Assembly: GCF_007828035.1 (NCBI RefSeq)
Contig: NZ_VITV01000016.1
Coordinates: 45,756-109,755, forward strand
Length of the DNA stretch: 64,000 bases
Direction of reading: 5' to 3'
Source of the DNA: Nitrospirillum amazonense
Lineage (GTDB): Bacteria; Pseudomonadota; Alphaproteobacteria; Azospirillales; Azospirillaceae
Both the position numbers and the translations under genes were made by a program. Position 1 is the stretch's first letter, and each line of letters begins with the position of its first letter. This document shows positions 51,279-59,888 of the stretch, one piece after another. Below the pieces are notes generated by a model. It was not told the origin of the DNA and did not search any database. It saw nothing but the letters and a program-made list of their open reading frames with translations.

Positions 51279-52415
51279 ATGGCAGAGACCGCCCCTGGGT
51301 CGCCGACACCCGCCCCGCCCCCCGCTCGCCGCGGTGGACGTTTTCTATCCACCATCCTGATCACGACCTTGGTGGGCGCGGCCGGCGCCGGCTATGCCTA
51401 TCATCAGGTCCAGGGGCGCTATTTCCAGGAAACGGATGACGCCTACGTCCACGCCGATGCCATCGTCATCTCATCCAAGGTTGCCGGCTATGTCGCCGAG
51501 GTCCTGGTGGAGGATAACGCCGAGGTTCAGGCCGGCCAGCCGCTGCTGCGGATCGACCCCCGTGACTATCGGGCCCAGGTGGCCCAGTCCCAAGCCCAGG
51601 TCGCTGTAGCCAAGGCCAACGCCGAGAACATCCGCGCCTCGATGGCGGAGCAGATCGCGGCAATCGAACGCGCCCAGGCCCAACTGGATGCCGCTGAAGC
51701 ACGGGCGATTTTCGACCGCAGCCAAATCATACGGTATGAGCCTTTGGCCAAATCCGGCGCCGAACCGGCTGAGCGCCTGGCCCAGCTGCGCCAGACCGCC
51801 AGCGCCTCAGCGGCCGACGTGACAGCCCAACGGGCCGCCTTGAGCATGGCCCAGCGTCGGAGCGCCACGCTCAAGACCCAGTTGCAGCAGGCGATGGCCC
51901 AGGCGGACGCGGCCCAGGCGCAGCTGGACGCCGCGGCCGTCAATCTGGAGGCCACACTGATCCGCGCGCCGGCGGCCGGCCGGGTGGGGGACAAGACGGT
52001 CATGCTGGGGCAGTTGGCCCAGCCCGGAACACGGCTGCTGTCCATTGTCCCGGCGGACAAGGTCGACATCGAGGCCAATTTCAAGGAAACGCAGATCGGG
52101 CTGATGCGGCCGGGCCAGCCAGTGAAGATCACGGTCGACGCCCTCAGCGGCCAAGAGTTGAGCGGACGGGTGGCCAGCATCGCGCCTGGCACGGGCGCCC
52201 AGTTCTCCTTGCTTCCGCCCCAGAACGCCACCGGCAACTTCACCAAGATCGTCCAGCGCGTGCCGGTGCGCATCATCCTGGAGGCCGGGCCTGAAACCCG
52301 GCAACTGCTTATCCCCGGCCTGTCGGTAACAGCGACCGTCGATACCCGCGGAGCCAAGGATGTGCCGGCCCGCATCGACCGCGAGCAGCGATCCGCTGTC
52401 CGGCAGGGCACCTGA
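51279..52415 (+). CDS. HlyD/EmrA-family membrane-fusion protein
   Basis: 378 aa. One N-terminal transmembrane helix (STILITTLVGAAGAGYAYH). Then the lipoyl half-motif ETDDAYVHADAIVISSKVAGYVAEVLV, a long alpha-hairpin rich in Ala/Gln (about 95-215) and the second lipoyl half RAPAAGRVGDKTVMLGQLAQPG. It bridges the inner-membrane transporter EmrB and an outer-membrane channel. It forms an operon with the next two genes (1-nt gap to emrB). Confidence 0.88.
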   Translation: MAETAPGSPTPAPPPARRGGRFLSTILITTLVGAAGAGYAYHQVQGRYFQETDDAYVHADAIVISSKVAGYVAEVLVEDNAEVQAGQPLLRIDPRDYRAQVAQSQAQVAVAKANAENIRASMAEQIAAIERAQAQLDAAEARAIFDRSQIIRYEPLAKSGAEPAERLAQLRQTASASAADVTAQRAALSMAQRRSATLKTQLQQAMAQADAAQAQLDAAAVNLEATLIRAPAAGRVGDKTVMLGQLAQPGTRLLSIVPADKVDIEANFKETQIGLMRPGQPVKITVDALSGQELSGRVASIAPGTGAQFSLLPPQNATGNFTKIVQRVPVRIILEAGPETRQLLIPGLSVTATVDTRGAKDVPARIDREQRSAVRQGT

Positions 52416-52416
52416 C

Positions 52417-53967
52417 ATGGTGACCGCGCAGGACACGGCGGGCCGCACCAACGCCGACCTCACGGCCTGGCTGGCGGTCGCGGCCGGCACGCTGGGCGCC
52501 TTCATGGCCACCCTGGACGTTTCCATCGTGAATTCCGCCCTGCCCACGATCCAGGGGGAAATTGGCGCGACGGGCACGGAGGGCACCTGGATCGCCACCG
52601 CCTATCTGGTGGCGGAGATCATCATCATTCCCCTGACCGCCTGGTTGGAGCAGCTGCTGGGCCTCCGGCTCTTCCTGCTGGGGGCCACGCTGCTGTTCAC
52701 CGGCTTCTCCGTCCTCTGCGGTATTTCTTCCAGCCTCCCGGTCATGATCGTCGGCCGCATCGGCCAGGGGCTTACCGGCGGGGCCATGATCCCCACAGCG
52801 ATGACCATCATCGCGACCCGCCTGCCCCGGCACCAGCAACCCATCGGCAGCGCGCTGTTCGGCATCACCGCCATCCTCGGGCCGGTGATCGGCCCCCTGA
52901 TCGGTGGCTGGCTGACGGAGAATATCAGCTGGCATTACGCTTTCTTTCTCAATCTCCCGGTTTGCACCGCCCTGGTCCTATTGTTGCTGCTGGGCCTCCC
53001 GCGCCAAGGCATGAGGCTGGATCGGCTGCGCGAGGCCGATTGGTTGGGGATCATCGGCCTGACCCTGGGCCTGGGCGCCCTCACCGTCCTGCTGGAAGAA
53101 GGACAACGCGAACTGTGGTTCCAGTCGCCCCTCATCCTCCAGATGGCCTTGTTGGCGACCTTGGGCTTCGCGCTGCTGATCGTGGGGCAGGTCACCGCCC
53201 CACGGCCGGTCATCCATCTTGGACTGCTGCTGAACCGTCAGTTCGGGTCGGTGGCGATGATGGGCATGGTGGTGGGCATGGTAGTCTACGGCAGTTCCTA
53301 TGCCATCCCGCAGTTCCTGTCGGTGATCGCCCAGTACAACGCGCTGCAGTCCGGCACCATCGTCCTGATCTCCGGCATTCCCAGCCTGCTGCTGATGCCC
53401 TTCACACCCTGGATGGTGCGCGTCCTCGATATCCGCGCGGCCCTGGCCGCAGGCTTATTGATGATTGTGGCCAGCTCCTTCCTGGACACCGATCTCTCCT
53501 CCGCCTCGACCGGTGGCGGCTTCGTCTTTTCGCAGCTTCTGCGCGGTGCCGGCACCATCTTCGCCTTCCTGTTCCTGAGCCAAGCCGCCATCACTTCGGC
53601 CCCGGCGGAATACACGGGCGACGCTTCCTGCCTGTTCAACGCGGTGCGCAACCTGGGTGGTTCTTTCGCCTTGGCTGGCATCAGCGCCGTCCAGGACCAA
53701 CGCACCTGGTTGCACAGCCGGCGGCTGGAGGAGGCGCTGCACGCCAACGGCCTTATGGTGCAGGAATGGCTGGCCGGGCTGGCCCGCATCACCGGCAGCC
53801 GCGGCGGCGCCCTGGAGATGGTCTCCAGCCAGGTCCAGCAGCAGGCCCTGACCATGACCTACAACGACCTGTTCTGGCTGCTGGGCGTGGGCTCGGCCTG
53901 CGTGCTGCCCCTGGTCCTGTTCCTTAAACCCCTACCCAAGGGCGCCGCGCTGGCGGCCATGCACTGA
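52417..53967 (+). CDS. EmrB/QacA-family drug efflux transporter (DHA2, 14 TM)
   Basis: 516 aa from the ATG at 52417. The signatures TLDVSIVNSALPTIQGEIGA (motif D2-like in TM1) and GRIGQGLTGGAMIPTAMT, with ALFGITAILGPVIGPLIGGWL as motif C, identify a DHA2 drug:H+ antiporter. It exports hydrophobic compounds through the partner proteins; steroid or phytochemical toxins are conceivable substrates in this context. Its TGA overlaps the following ATG by one base. Confidence 0.88.
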   Translation: MVTAQDTAGRTNADLTAWLAVAAGTLGAFMATLDVSIVNSALPTIQGEIGATGTEGTWIATAYLVAEIIIIPLTAWLEQLLGLRLFLLGATLLFTGFSVLCGISSSLPVMIVGRIGQGLTGGAMIPTAMTIIATRLPRHQQPIGSALFGITAILGPVIGPLIGGWLTENISWHYAFFLNLPVCTALVLLLLLGLPRQGMRLDRLREADWLGIIGLTLGLGALTVLLEEGQRELWFQSPLILQMALLATLGFALLIVGQVTAPRPVIHLGLLLNRQFGSVAMMGMVVGMVVYGSSYAIPQFLSVIAQYNALQSGTIVLISGIPSLLLMPFTPWMVRVLDIRAALAAGLLMIVASSFLDTDLSSASTGGGFVFSQLLRGAGTIFAFLFLSQAAITSAPAEYTGDASCLFNAVRNLGGSFALAGISAVQDQRTWLHSRRLEEALHANGLMVQEWLAGLARITGSRGGALEMVSSQVQQQALTMTYNDLFWLLGVGSACVLPLVLFLKPLPKGAALAAMH

Positions 53968-55406
53968 TGCGCACCTTCCCGCTTCCCCTCATCGCCTTGG
54001 CCTTCGTCGCCGGCTGCACCGTCGGCCCTGATTATGCGGGCCCGCCCGAGCTGCCTGGCAACCTGACCGCCGCCGGGATGTTCCATCGCCAGGGCGATAC
54101 CGCTTCCCTTGCCCGCGCGCCCATCGCGGCTTGGTGGGAGACGCTGGCCGACCCCGCGTTGACGGCACTGGTGCAGCAGGCGCTACGCGCCAGCCCCACC
54201 CTGGCAGCGGCACAAGCCAAGCTGCAAGGCGCCAGGGCTGGACTGGCCCGGCAGCAGGCGGATGGCATGCCCAAGGCCAGCGCCCAAGCGCTGTACCTCC
54301 ATACCCATACGCCCAGCGACCTGCTAGGCGGCACGACCGAAACCTCGACCGACAGCGATTTCGTCAATATTGGTTTCGACGCCGCTTGGGAAGCCGATCT
54401 GTTTGGCGGCCACCGGCGTGCGGTGGAAGCCGCCGGCGCGCAAGCCGAAGCCAGCCGATACGATCTGGGCGATGCCCAGATCAGCCTGGCGGCCGAAGTC
54501 GCCCGCGCTTATGTCGGCCTGCGCAGCGCCCAGGAACGGCATCGCCTTACCCTGCGGTCCATCGGACTGCTGGAGGAAATGCTGGCGCTGTCCCGCCAGC
54601 GCCAGTCCGCCGGAACCGCTCCTGCCATTGCGCTGACGCCCCTGCTGGGCCAACTCGCCACCGCGCAGGCCGATGAGGCCGAATTGGCCACCGAGGTGGA
54701 AGGATACCTGGATCAACTCTGCCTGCTCACCGGCCAGGTGCCGGGTTCTCTGGATACGAGCCTGGGTAGCGACGCTCCTGTTCCCCTGCCCCCTGCCGAG
54801 GTAGCGGTGGGCGATCCGGCCCAACTGCTGCGCCACCGGCCTGACATTCGCGTCGCCGAACGGACGCTGGCCGCCGCCACCGCGCAGATCGGCGTGCGGG
54901 AGGCTGACAAGTTCCCGCGGGTGAGCCTGCGCGGCCTGGTGGGCCTGGGTGGCAACGGACTGGCGGCCCTCACCCATGTCGGCAACACGGTTGCCCTTGG
55001 AACGCCGTCGCTCAGCTGGACTTTCCTGGACTTCGGCCGGGTCACCGCCGCGGTGGACCAGGCCACCGCCGAGCGGGACGCAGCGGAGGCCCAATATCGC
55101 GCCACGGTTCTGAAGGCATTGTACGAAGCCGAAAATGCCCTATCGCACTTTGGTGGACAGCGGCGGCAACTGGCGCGGGTAGCAACCGCCGAAGCGGCCG
55201 CTGCTGAGGCGGTGGATCTCACCCGGCAGCGCGCCACGCGGGGCACGGCCAGCCGCCTGGACCTCCTCGATGCGGAGCGCCACCAGACCCAGGCCCTCAT
55301 CGCGACAGCCCAAGCCACGGCGGCGCTGACGCTGGATTACGTGGTCTTGCAGAAGAGCCTGGGCCTGGGATGGAGCGAGACCCAGGCGACCGCCCAAGCA
55401 TTATAA
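53967..55406 (+). CDS. RND/EmrAB-type outer-membrane efflux lipoprotein
   Basis: 479 aa. The lipoprotein signal MRTFPLPLIALAFVAGC places the acylated Cys at residue 17, followed by TVGPDYAGP, the conserved start of the NodT/OprM family. There are two OEP repeats, each with AEVARAYVGLRSAQ- or LYEAENALSHFG-type coiled-coil segments. It forms the outer-membrane channel of the tripartite pump. The gene ends the operon, tail to tail with the AraC gene 31 nt away. Confidence 0.88.
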   Translation: MRTFPLPLIALAFVAGCTVGPDYAGPPELPGNLTAAGMFHRQGDTASLARAPIAAWWETLADPALTALVQQALRASPTLAAAQAKLQGARAGLARQQADGMPKASAQALYLHTHTPSDLLGGTTETSTDSDFVNIGFDAAWEADLFGGHRRAVEAAGAQAEASRYDLGDAQISLAAEVARAYVGLRSAQERHRLTLRSIGLLEEMLALSRQRQSAGTAPAIALTPLLGQLATAQADEAELATEVEGYLDQLCLLTGQVPGSLDTSLGSDAPVPLPPAEVAVGDPAQLLRHRPDIRVAERTLAAATAQIGVREADKFPRVSLRGLVGLGGNGLAALTHVGNTVALGTPSLSWTFLDFGRVTAAVDQATAERDAAEAQYRATVLKALYEAENALSHFGGQRRQLARVATAEAAAAEAVDLTRQRATRGTASRLDLLDAERHQTQALIATAQATAALTLDYVVLQKSLGLGWSETQATAQAL

Positions 55407-55437
55407 GGACGGGGTCATTCGGTGGACGGTCGCAGCG

Positions 55438-56349
55438 TCAGCCACGCTTGTGCCGCTTCATATACTGCTTGGGCGTCATGCCGATCGCTCTGCCGAACGC
55501 CACGCAGAAGCTGCTGGGTCCTGAATAACCCAAGCGGTGCGCGATCTCCTTGAGCGTCAGATCGGTATCGCACAGCAGGCTCTTGGCCTTCGCCATCCGC
55601 ACATCCGCCACGAAGTCCCCGATCCTCCTGCCGGTCGAGGCCTTGAACGCGCGCGAGAGGTGCCGGGGGCTGATCTCGCACAGAGCCGCCAGTTCCTTGA
55701 GCGGCGGGTGGTGATCAACCATGCCCTCGACATAGTTGGTCAGACGCCGCAGTTGCCAACCAGCTAAGGCGCTTTCCGCCAACATCTCGTCGCGCCCGGC
55801 ATCGCCCAAGTAGCGACCGAGTTCGATAAGGGAGACCTCTGCCAGGGTGGCGACCAGCCTCTCGCGACCGGGCTGGGCCTCGGTCAGCTCTTTCAGAAGC
55901 CGGTACAGATCACGGCGAATAGTAGGCGCCCGGATGTCTATGGCGGCTGAAATCTGCCGTTCCGACCAGGGGCCGCTCAGGCCGCTCGCCTGCTCGAACC
56001 ACGGCGACGGGAACATGCAATAAAGGCCGCGATACTGCTCCGCCCCACCGGGCGCCTCAACACGAAGCCGGGCGCCACGCGGCACGAAGATGACATCGCC
56101 AACCGGCGCCCAGGCTCCCGGCTTGCCCGTCGCATCCAGGAAGCTGCAGCGTGAGAAGCGGACCTCGGGCGTCAGCGACATGCTGAGGGTATGGGCATCG
56201 GCTTCAAACTCTCCCTCGAAGGGAGAGGGTTGCCGATACGTCTGGACTTCAAAGGTCCCCTCACCAAGTGCCAGGGCCGCATCCACGCTGTAGGGAATTG
56301 GAGAGACCATCTTGGGCCCATCGCTTTGTCGCTTACCGTCGGTAGCCAT
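55438..56349 (-). CDS. AraC-family transcriptional regulator
   Basis: 303 aa; ATG at 56349. The C-terminal double HTH is clear: LKELAALCEISPRHLSRAFKASTGRRIGDFV and LTLKEIAHRLGYSGPSSFCVAFGRAIGMTPKQYMKRH. The N-terminal 190 residues are an effector domain I cannot place in a ligand class. It is divergent from the unrecognised gene at 56,480, with a 14-bp palindrome between them, so it probably controls that gene. Confidence 0.87.
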   Translation of the reverse strand: MATDGKRQSDGPKMVSPIPYSVDAALALGEGTFEVQTYRQPSPFEGEFEADAHTLSMSLTPEVRFSRCSFLDATGKPGAWAPVGDVIFVPRGARLRVEAPGGAEQYRGLYCMFPSPWFEQASGLSGPWSERQISAAIDIRAPTIRRDLYRLLKELTEAQPGRERLVATLAEVSLIELGRYLGDAGRDEMLAESALAGWQLRRLTNYVEGMVDHHPPLKELAALCEISPRHLSRAFKASTGRRIGDFVADVRMAKAKSLLCDTDLTLKEIAHRLGYSGPSSFCVAFGRAIGMTPKQYMKRHKRG

Positions 56350-56356
56350 CTAAAAA

Positions 56357-56370
56357 GAAATGGCCATTTC
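56357..56370. promoter_or_regulatory. 14-bp palindrome GAAATGGCCATTTC
   Basis: Perfect palindrome eight nt upstream of the AraC start, in the divergent region shared with the gene at 56,480. Candidate operator or coincidental Dam-like AT patch; untested. Confidence 0.4.
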
Positions 56371-56479
56371 GAGAAATGAATACCGAAAGGCCCTGGCATC
56401 CCTCCGGTCTACCTTATCGGCACCCTGACCGGTGGACAACACGGGTCGGCAGAAAAATCGACTTGGGAGGGAAAATCAC

Positions 56480-57355
56480 GTGTCCGAACTTAATTATTCC
56501 GACTACACGCATGATTTCATGGGAAAAGTCGGCAACATCGAGGACTTTTCGCGCGACTTTCTCGCCGAGTTGGCGCGCATTTTCGAAGACACGCTGCACT
56601 TCCAGTATTACGCGCACACCGCCGTGTATTCAAAGAAGGTTGGGGTGAACGCCGCATGGGACGTGGCGGCGCAGATGTCTCGCGGCCCACTTCGTCAGTC
56701 CATGCCGATGGCCCGCTTCATCGCCCCCGAAGGCTGGGATTGGAAGAGCGCGCAATACCAAGCCAAGCCTTTCGACATCCAAAGCAGCGACCTGGCCAAG
56801 CCGGCCCTGATCCGGCTCATCCAGAGCTACTGGGACCAGTACCTGAAGGCGCACAACTATTGGATCGACATCTGGGTCAAGTCCATTCCCGAGGAAGAGG
56901 TGTGGAATGGTCTGCCCGAAGTCTACGAACACATCATCGCGTACCAATACCCGAAGCTTGCGAAACTCTTCAAGATCGAGCCGATTCACGTCGTCGACTA
57001 CCTGAAGATGGCCGTCCTCAGTATCGACGGCACGCTGGGCTACGGTGGCGAATATATCGTCATCAATCCGGACTACATCGTCCTGAACCTGAATCGCTGC
57101 GAGGTGATGCAGAAATACATGGACGAGGGGCTGTACCCGCCGGACCGGGCCTGGCGGAACTGCACCTTCGAGCAGCGGATTTCCGCGCCCTTCTTCCCCG
57201 GCTGCAAATTGGAGATCAAGCTGCCGCCGCCAGACCTGAAAATCCCCCAGGGCCATCCCTTTTGCGTGTGGATCTACACCCGGGGGGATCAGACGGCGGC
57301 CGGGTACAAGCCCCTCCCGCCGCAGCCGCAATTCCAATTCAACTCGGCGGAATAA
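56480..57355 (+). CDS. Unrecognised 291-aa protein divergent from an AraC regulator
   Basis: I choose the GTG at 56480, ten nt after GGGAGG, giving VSELNYSDYTHDFMGK; an in-frame ATG at 56432 would add 16 residues with no ribosome site. The protein is soluble, with no signal peptide, and very rich in aromatic residues. Conspicuous segments are HFQYYAHTAVYSKK, APEGWDWKSAQY, RAWRNCTFEQRIS and APFFPGCKLEIKLPPP. No family comes to mind with confidence; a distant kinship to small hydrolase-like DUF families is only a guess. Its regulation by the divergent AraC is the main clue. Confidence 0.6.
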   Translation: MSELNYSDYTHDFMGKVGNIEDFSRDFLAELARIFEDTLHFQYYAHTAVYSKKVGVNAAWDVAAQMSRGPLRQSMPMARFIAPEGWDWKSAQYQAKPFDIQSSDLAKPALIRLIQSYWDQYLKAHNYWIDIWVKSIPEEEVWNGLPEVYEHIIAYQYPKLAKLFKIEPIHVVDYLKMAVLSIDGTLGYGGEYIVINPDYIVLNLNRCEVMQKYMDEGLYPPDRAWRNCTFEQRISAPFFPGCKLEIKLPPPDLKIPQGHPFCVWIYTRGDQTAAGYKPLPPQPQFQFNSAE

Positions 57356-57360
57356 GCGGC

Positions 57361-57605
57361 ACCTGGGATGCCCGCAGCATGGTGGGCGTGCTTGACGGAC
57401 TGGTCGAAGCCGAGAGATCCGGGTGCGACGTGGCGATCATTGCCTGCGGTGGTGATCCCGCGTTGCAGCCGGCGCGTGACCTGGTTTCCATGCCGTCATC
57501 GGCCTGACCGAGAGTGCAATGCACATCGCTTGTTCTCTCGGTCACCGTATCAAGGTCGGCACGATGGACGATGCCTCCATCGCTCTGATCGAGCGTAACT
57601 GCTGA
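57361..57605 (+). pseudogene. Remnant of an Asp/Glu/hydantoin racemase family gene
   Basis: Two frames join into one racemase-like C-terminal sequence. GTWDARSMVGVLDGL...DVAIIACGGDPALQPARDLVSMP runs in one frame and VIGLTESAMHIACSLGHR...IERNC in another. They are separated by what looks like a single missing base near 57,495. IACGGDPALQPARD and VIGLTESAMH are typical of the racemase active-site halves. The N-terminal half is missing. Non-functional. Confidence 0.65.
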
Positions 57606-57636
57606 GCGATTTGGCTGCGATCACGTTGAGGGCCGC

Positions 57637-58785
57637 ATGAAACCGAACCATGTCAATACACCGCTGATCGGCGTGACAGGATCAAGGGGGATGCTGAGTA
57701 CGCCAGCCCTTGTGCTGGACCTCGATCGGTTCGAAGCGAATTTGCGCCTGATGATGGACTTGGCGCGGCGCCATGGCATGGCATGGCAATACGGCCGCAC
57801 GCCAAGACCCATAAATGCGTGGAGATTGCCCGCCGCCAGCTGGCGGCGGGAGCCATCGGCCTATGCTGCGCGAAGCTGGGCGAAGCCGAAACCTTCGTTC
57901 GTCACGGCATGGGCTACCTTTTGTTGACTTCGCCCATCGTGACGGCGGCTGGCATTCAGCGGCTGATGGGCCTGATACGGACGGCACCCGAGACCATGGT
58001 GGTGGTCGATGACGCCCGCAATGTCATGGACCTCGCCGCCGCTGCCACCGCCAGTGGAGTCCGCTTGCGCGTGCTGGTTGACCTGGACGTAGGCTTGAAC
58101 AGGACCGGGGTCGCCAGCGTTGAAGAGGGCGTTGCGTTGGCCCGACTGGCGCACGAGGCCGCTAGCCTGGATTTTCGGGGCATGCAGGCCTATGCCGGTC
58201 ATGCCATGCACATCGTCGGCCGGGAAGCGCGTCACACCGAGCTGACACGGGCCGCCGAGTTGACATGGCGGCTCCGGCGGGCGCTGACGGCTGCCGGCCT
58301 GATCCCAGCCATCGTCACCGGCGGCGGCACCGGCAGCGCTGATGCCGACGTCGCAGCCGGCGTGCTGACCGAACTGCAAGTCGGATCCTACATTCTCATG
58401 GACAGGGAATATCAGGATGTGTGGCAAGACGCGGGCGAACGCCCGCCCTTCGATTGCGCTTTGTTTTTGCAGACGACCGTCATCAGCGCCAACCGGCCCG
58501 GTCAATGCACGACCGATGCCGGCTGTAAGGCCTTCGCCACCGATGCCGGCGCCCCCCGTATCGTTGCCGGGGCGCCCCCAGACGCACGGTACGATTTCTT
58601 CGGCGACGAGCAGGGGCGGGTGACATTCGCCCGGACTGAAGATCGGCTGTCCCCTGGCGCCGTCCTGACCTGCATGACGCCGCACTGCGACCCCTACGGT
58701 AAACCTGCACGATATATTGCATGTGGTGCAGGGCGACCGGTTGGTCGACATCTGGCCCCTTGAAGCACGCGGGTGCGGGCAATGA
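57637..58785 (+). pseudogene. Frameshifted D-threonine aldolase/alanine racemase N-terminal-domain gene
   Basis: The family start STPALVLDLDRFEANLRLM is in one frame to about 57,785. The body (RPHAKTHKCVEIARRQLAAGAIGLCCAKLGEAE..., the PLP-lysine region) runs in a second frame. The C-terminus TPHCDP then TVNLHDILHVVQGDRLVDIWP returns to another frame near 58,690. The first break lies in a CATGGCATGGCATGG slippage run. With two breaks it is a pseudogene of the DSD1/D-threonine aldolase type, beside the racemase remnant. The ATG is at 57637. Confidence 0.75.
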
Positions 58786-58806
58786 CGTCGCGCAATGCTT
58801 TGAACC

Positions 58807-58843
58807 AAGCCGCACTTGGCGGCGTTGCCGCCAAGTGCGGCTT
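58807..58843. terminator. 17-bp perfect hairpin
   Basis: Arms 58,807-58,823 and 58,827-58,843 are exact reverse complements (CCGCACTTGGCGG core) with a 3-nt loop, 21 nt after the pseudogene end. There is no T-tract; it may be a bidirectional terminator or a repeat hairpin. Confidence 0.5.
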
Positions 58844-59205
58844 CGCGCGCGAGGATCAATGTAACATTGACAACATCTGCTCCATCTAGGAGAGGAACGA
58901 CGCGAACTTCAGCCACACCAATGGTGGTCACGTCGCCGCTTTCATCCGCCCTATGGACATGCTGTCCATCGACTTGGTGAAGGTGCCGATGGTCGCCATG
59001 ATCGTCTCTTGAGATATTCCAAGGCTCCCGTCGCAGCCTCGACGGTGATCCCGTGCCCCGAGTGCCATGCCATCAGACTCCTGGAGGCAGTGACCGAGCT
59101 AGTAGCGGCCGTACCTGCTCGGTTCTCTGAAGTCGCACCTGCCCTTTAGGAATAGTGGATTCCGGTTCGAGACCCTCAATCGTAGTTGGTCCAACGAAAA
59201 AATCT

Positions 59206-59483
59206 GTTGGTATTTGTGTTGGTATGGTGCAGGCAACGACCCAATTTCCCATTCAATCACAATGCATTATAAATTCATCCGAGTCCCTCCCTGGAGCCAA
59301 TAGGGCCCCCGGAACCGCAAGGTTCCGGGGGTTTTTCTTTGCCTAATGGCCACCATCTCCTTAATTACATGATATTTCTGGTACGTCGTCGCACCGGGTC
59401 GTTGGCGAGCGCAGGTGGTCCAACGAGGGTCGCTGTACGAAATTGTTGGTATCCTGGCTGTACCGACGTCGCCGCGTTGGTAT
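59206..59483. repeat. Four direct GTTGGTAT copies upstream of an integrase remnant
   Basis: Exact octamers at 59,206-59,213, 59,218-59,225, 59,445-59,452 and 59,476-59,483; the last two are followed by CCTGGCTGT and CCTTGGCTGT. Their clustering just before an integrase start suggests arm-type integrase binding sites. Confidence 0.45.
59306..59340 (+). terminator. Strong Rho-independent terminator
   Basis: CCCCCGGAACC / GGTTCCGGGGG, a perfect 11-bp stem with GCAA tetraloop, then TTTTTCTTT. No intact gene precedes it on the plus strand, so it may have served a lost gene or a small RNA. Confidence 0.85.
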
Positions 59484-59514
59484 CCTTGGCTGTCACTGGA
59501 CAGGTGATGGCCAT

Positions 59515-59593
59515 GGCCCTTAACGACTTGAAACGTCGCGTGCTTCGGCCCACCGGCAAGCTCAAGAAGCTTTCGGGGGTCGGCGGTCTGTAA
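59515..59593 (+). pseudogene. N-terminal remnant of a tyrosine-type integrase
   Basis: MALNDLKRRVLRPTGKLKKL followed by SGVGGL and a stop recalls the DUF4102 N-terminus of P4-type integrases, which usually reads MALTD...AKPTGK..KLSDGGGLYL. Only about 26 residues remain. It implies that an integrative element once ended here. Confidence 0.5.
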
Positions 59594-59729
59594 ATCATCA
59601 AGATAAATGACCTTGCTGATTTCAATAAAATCAGACGGTTGCTCTTTTTTACTTCTTCAACTGCCTTGGTACGTTGCCTCACCTTTCCCAAGAGGCCCAC
59701 TTCGATGCCGGTTCACACTTGGCGGATAG

Positions 59730-59848
59730 ATCGACTGGGGCTTCCTGGAACAACGCCTGGGCGGGGTCTATCGCGACGACCTGGCCCTCCCGCTTAAGCT
59801 GGCGTCAGACCTTGCGTACGCCATGGACGGCCAGCCTACGCGCATAAG
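59730..59848 (+). pseudogene. Possible IS5-type transposase fragment
   Basis: An open frame without a start reads IDWGFLEQRLGGVYRDDLAL then PLKLASDLAYAMDGQP, similar to the start of IS5-family transposases (I.W..LE..LG..Y). No terminal repeats and no downstream transposase domain are present; short and uncertain. Confidence 0.3.
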
Positions 59849-59849
59849 T

Positions 59850-59884
59850 GTGCCCAACCCCCTAGATCCGAAGGGGTTGGGCAC
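59850..59884. terminator. 12-bp terminator hairpin of the ThuA-like gene
   Basis: GTGCCCAACCCC / GGGGTTGGGCAC, perfect 12-bp stem with an 11-nt loop, starting 5 nt beyond the minus-strand stop at 59,889. It lacks a clear T-tract. Confidence 0.65.
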
Positions 59885-59888
59885 CCAT

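Larger units (their letters stand above)
58786..59514. other. Decayed non-coding stretch before the integrase remnant
   Basis: 729 nt without a credible gene. It contains a 17-bp perfect hairpin (58,807-58,843), a strong terminator (59,306-59,340) and four GTTGGTAT direct copies (59,206; 59,218; 59,445; 59,476) as found upstream of phage-type integrase genes. A tRNA-like GGTTCGAGACC at 59,164-59,174 does not form a T-arm. Confidence 0.5.

Noticed and set aside
59155..59200. A tRNA 3' end (GGTTCGAGACC)
   Set aside because: The flanking bases do not form a five-pair T-stem, there is no acceptor stem or CCA end, and no other tRNA arms are seen.
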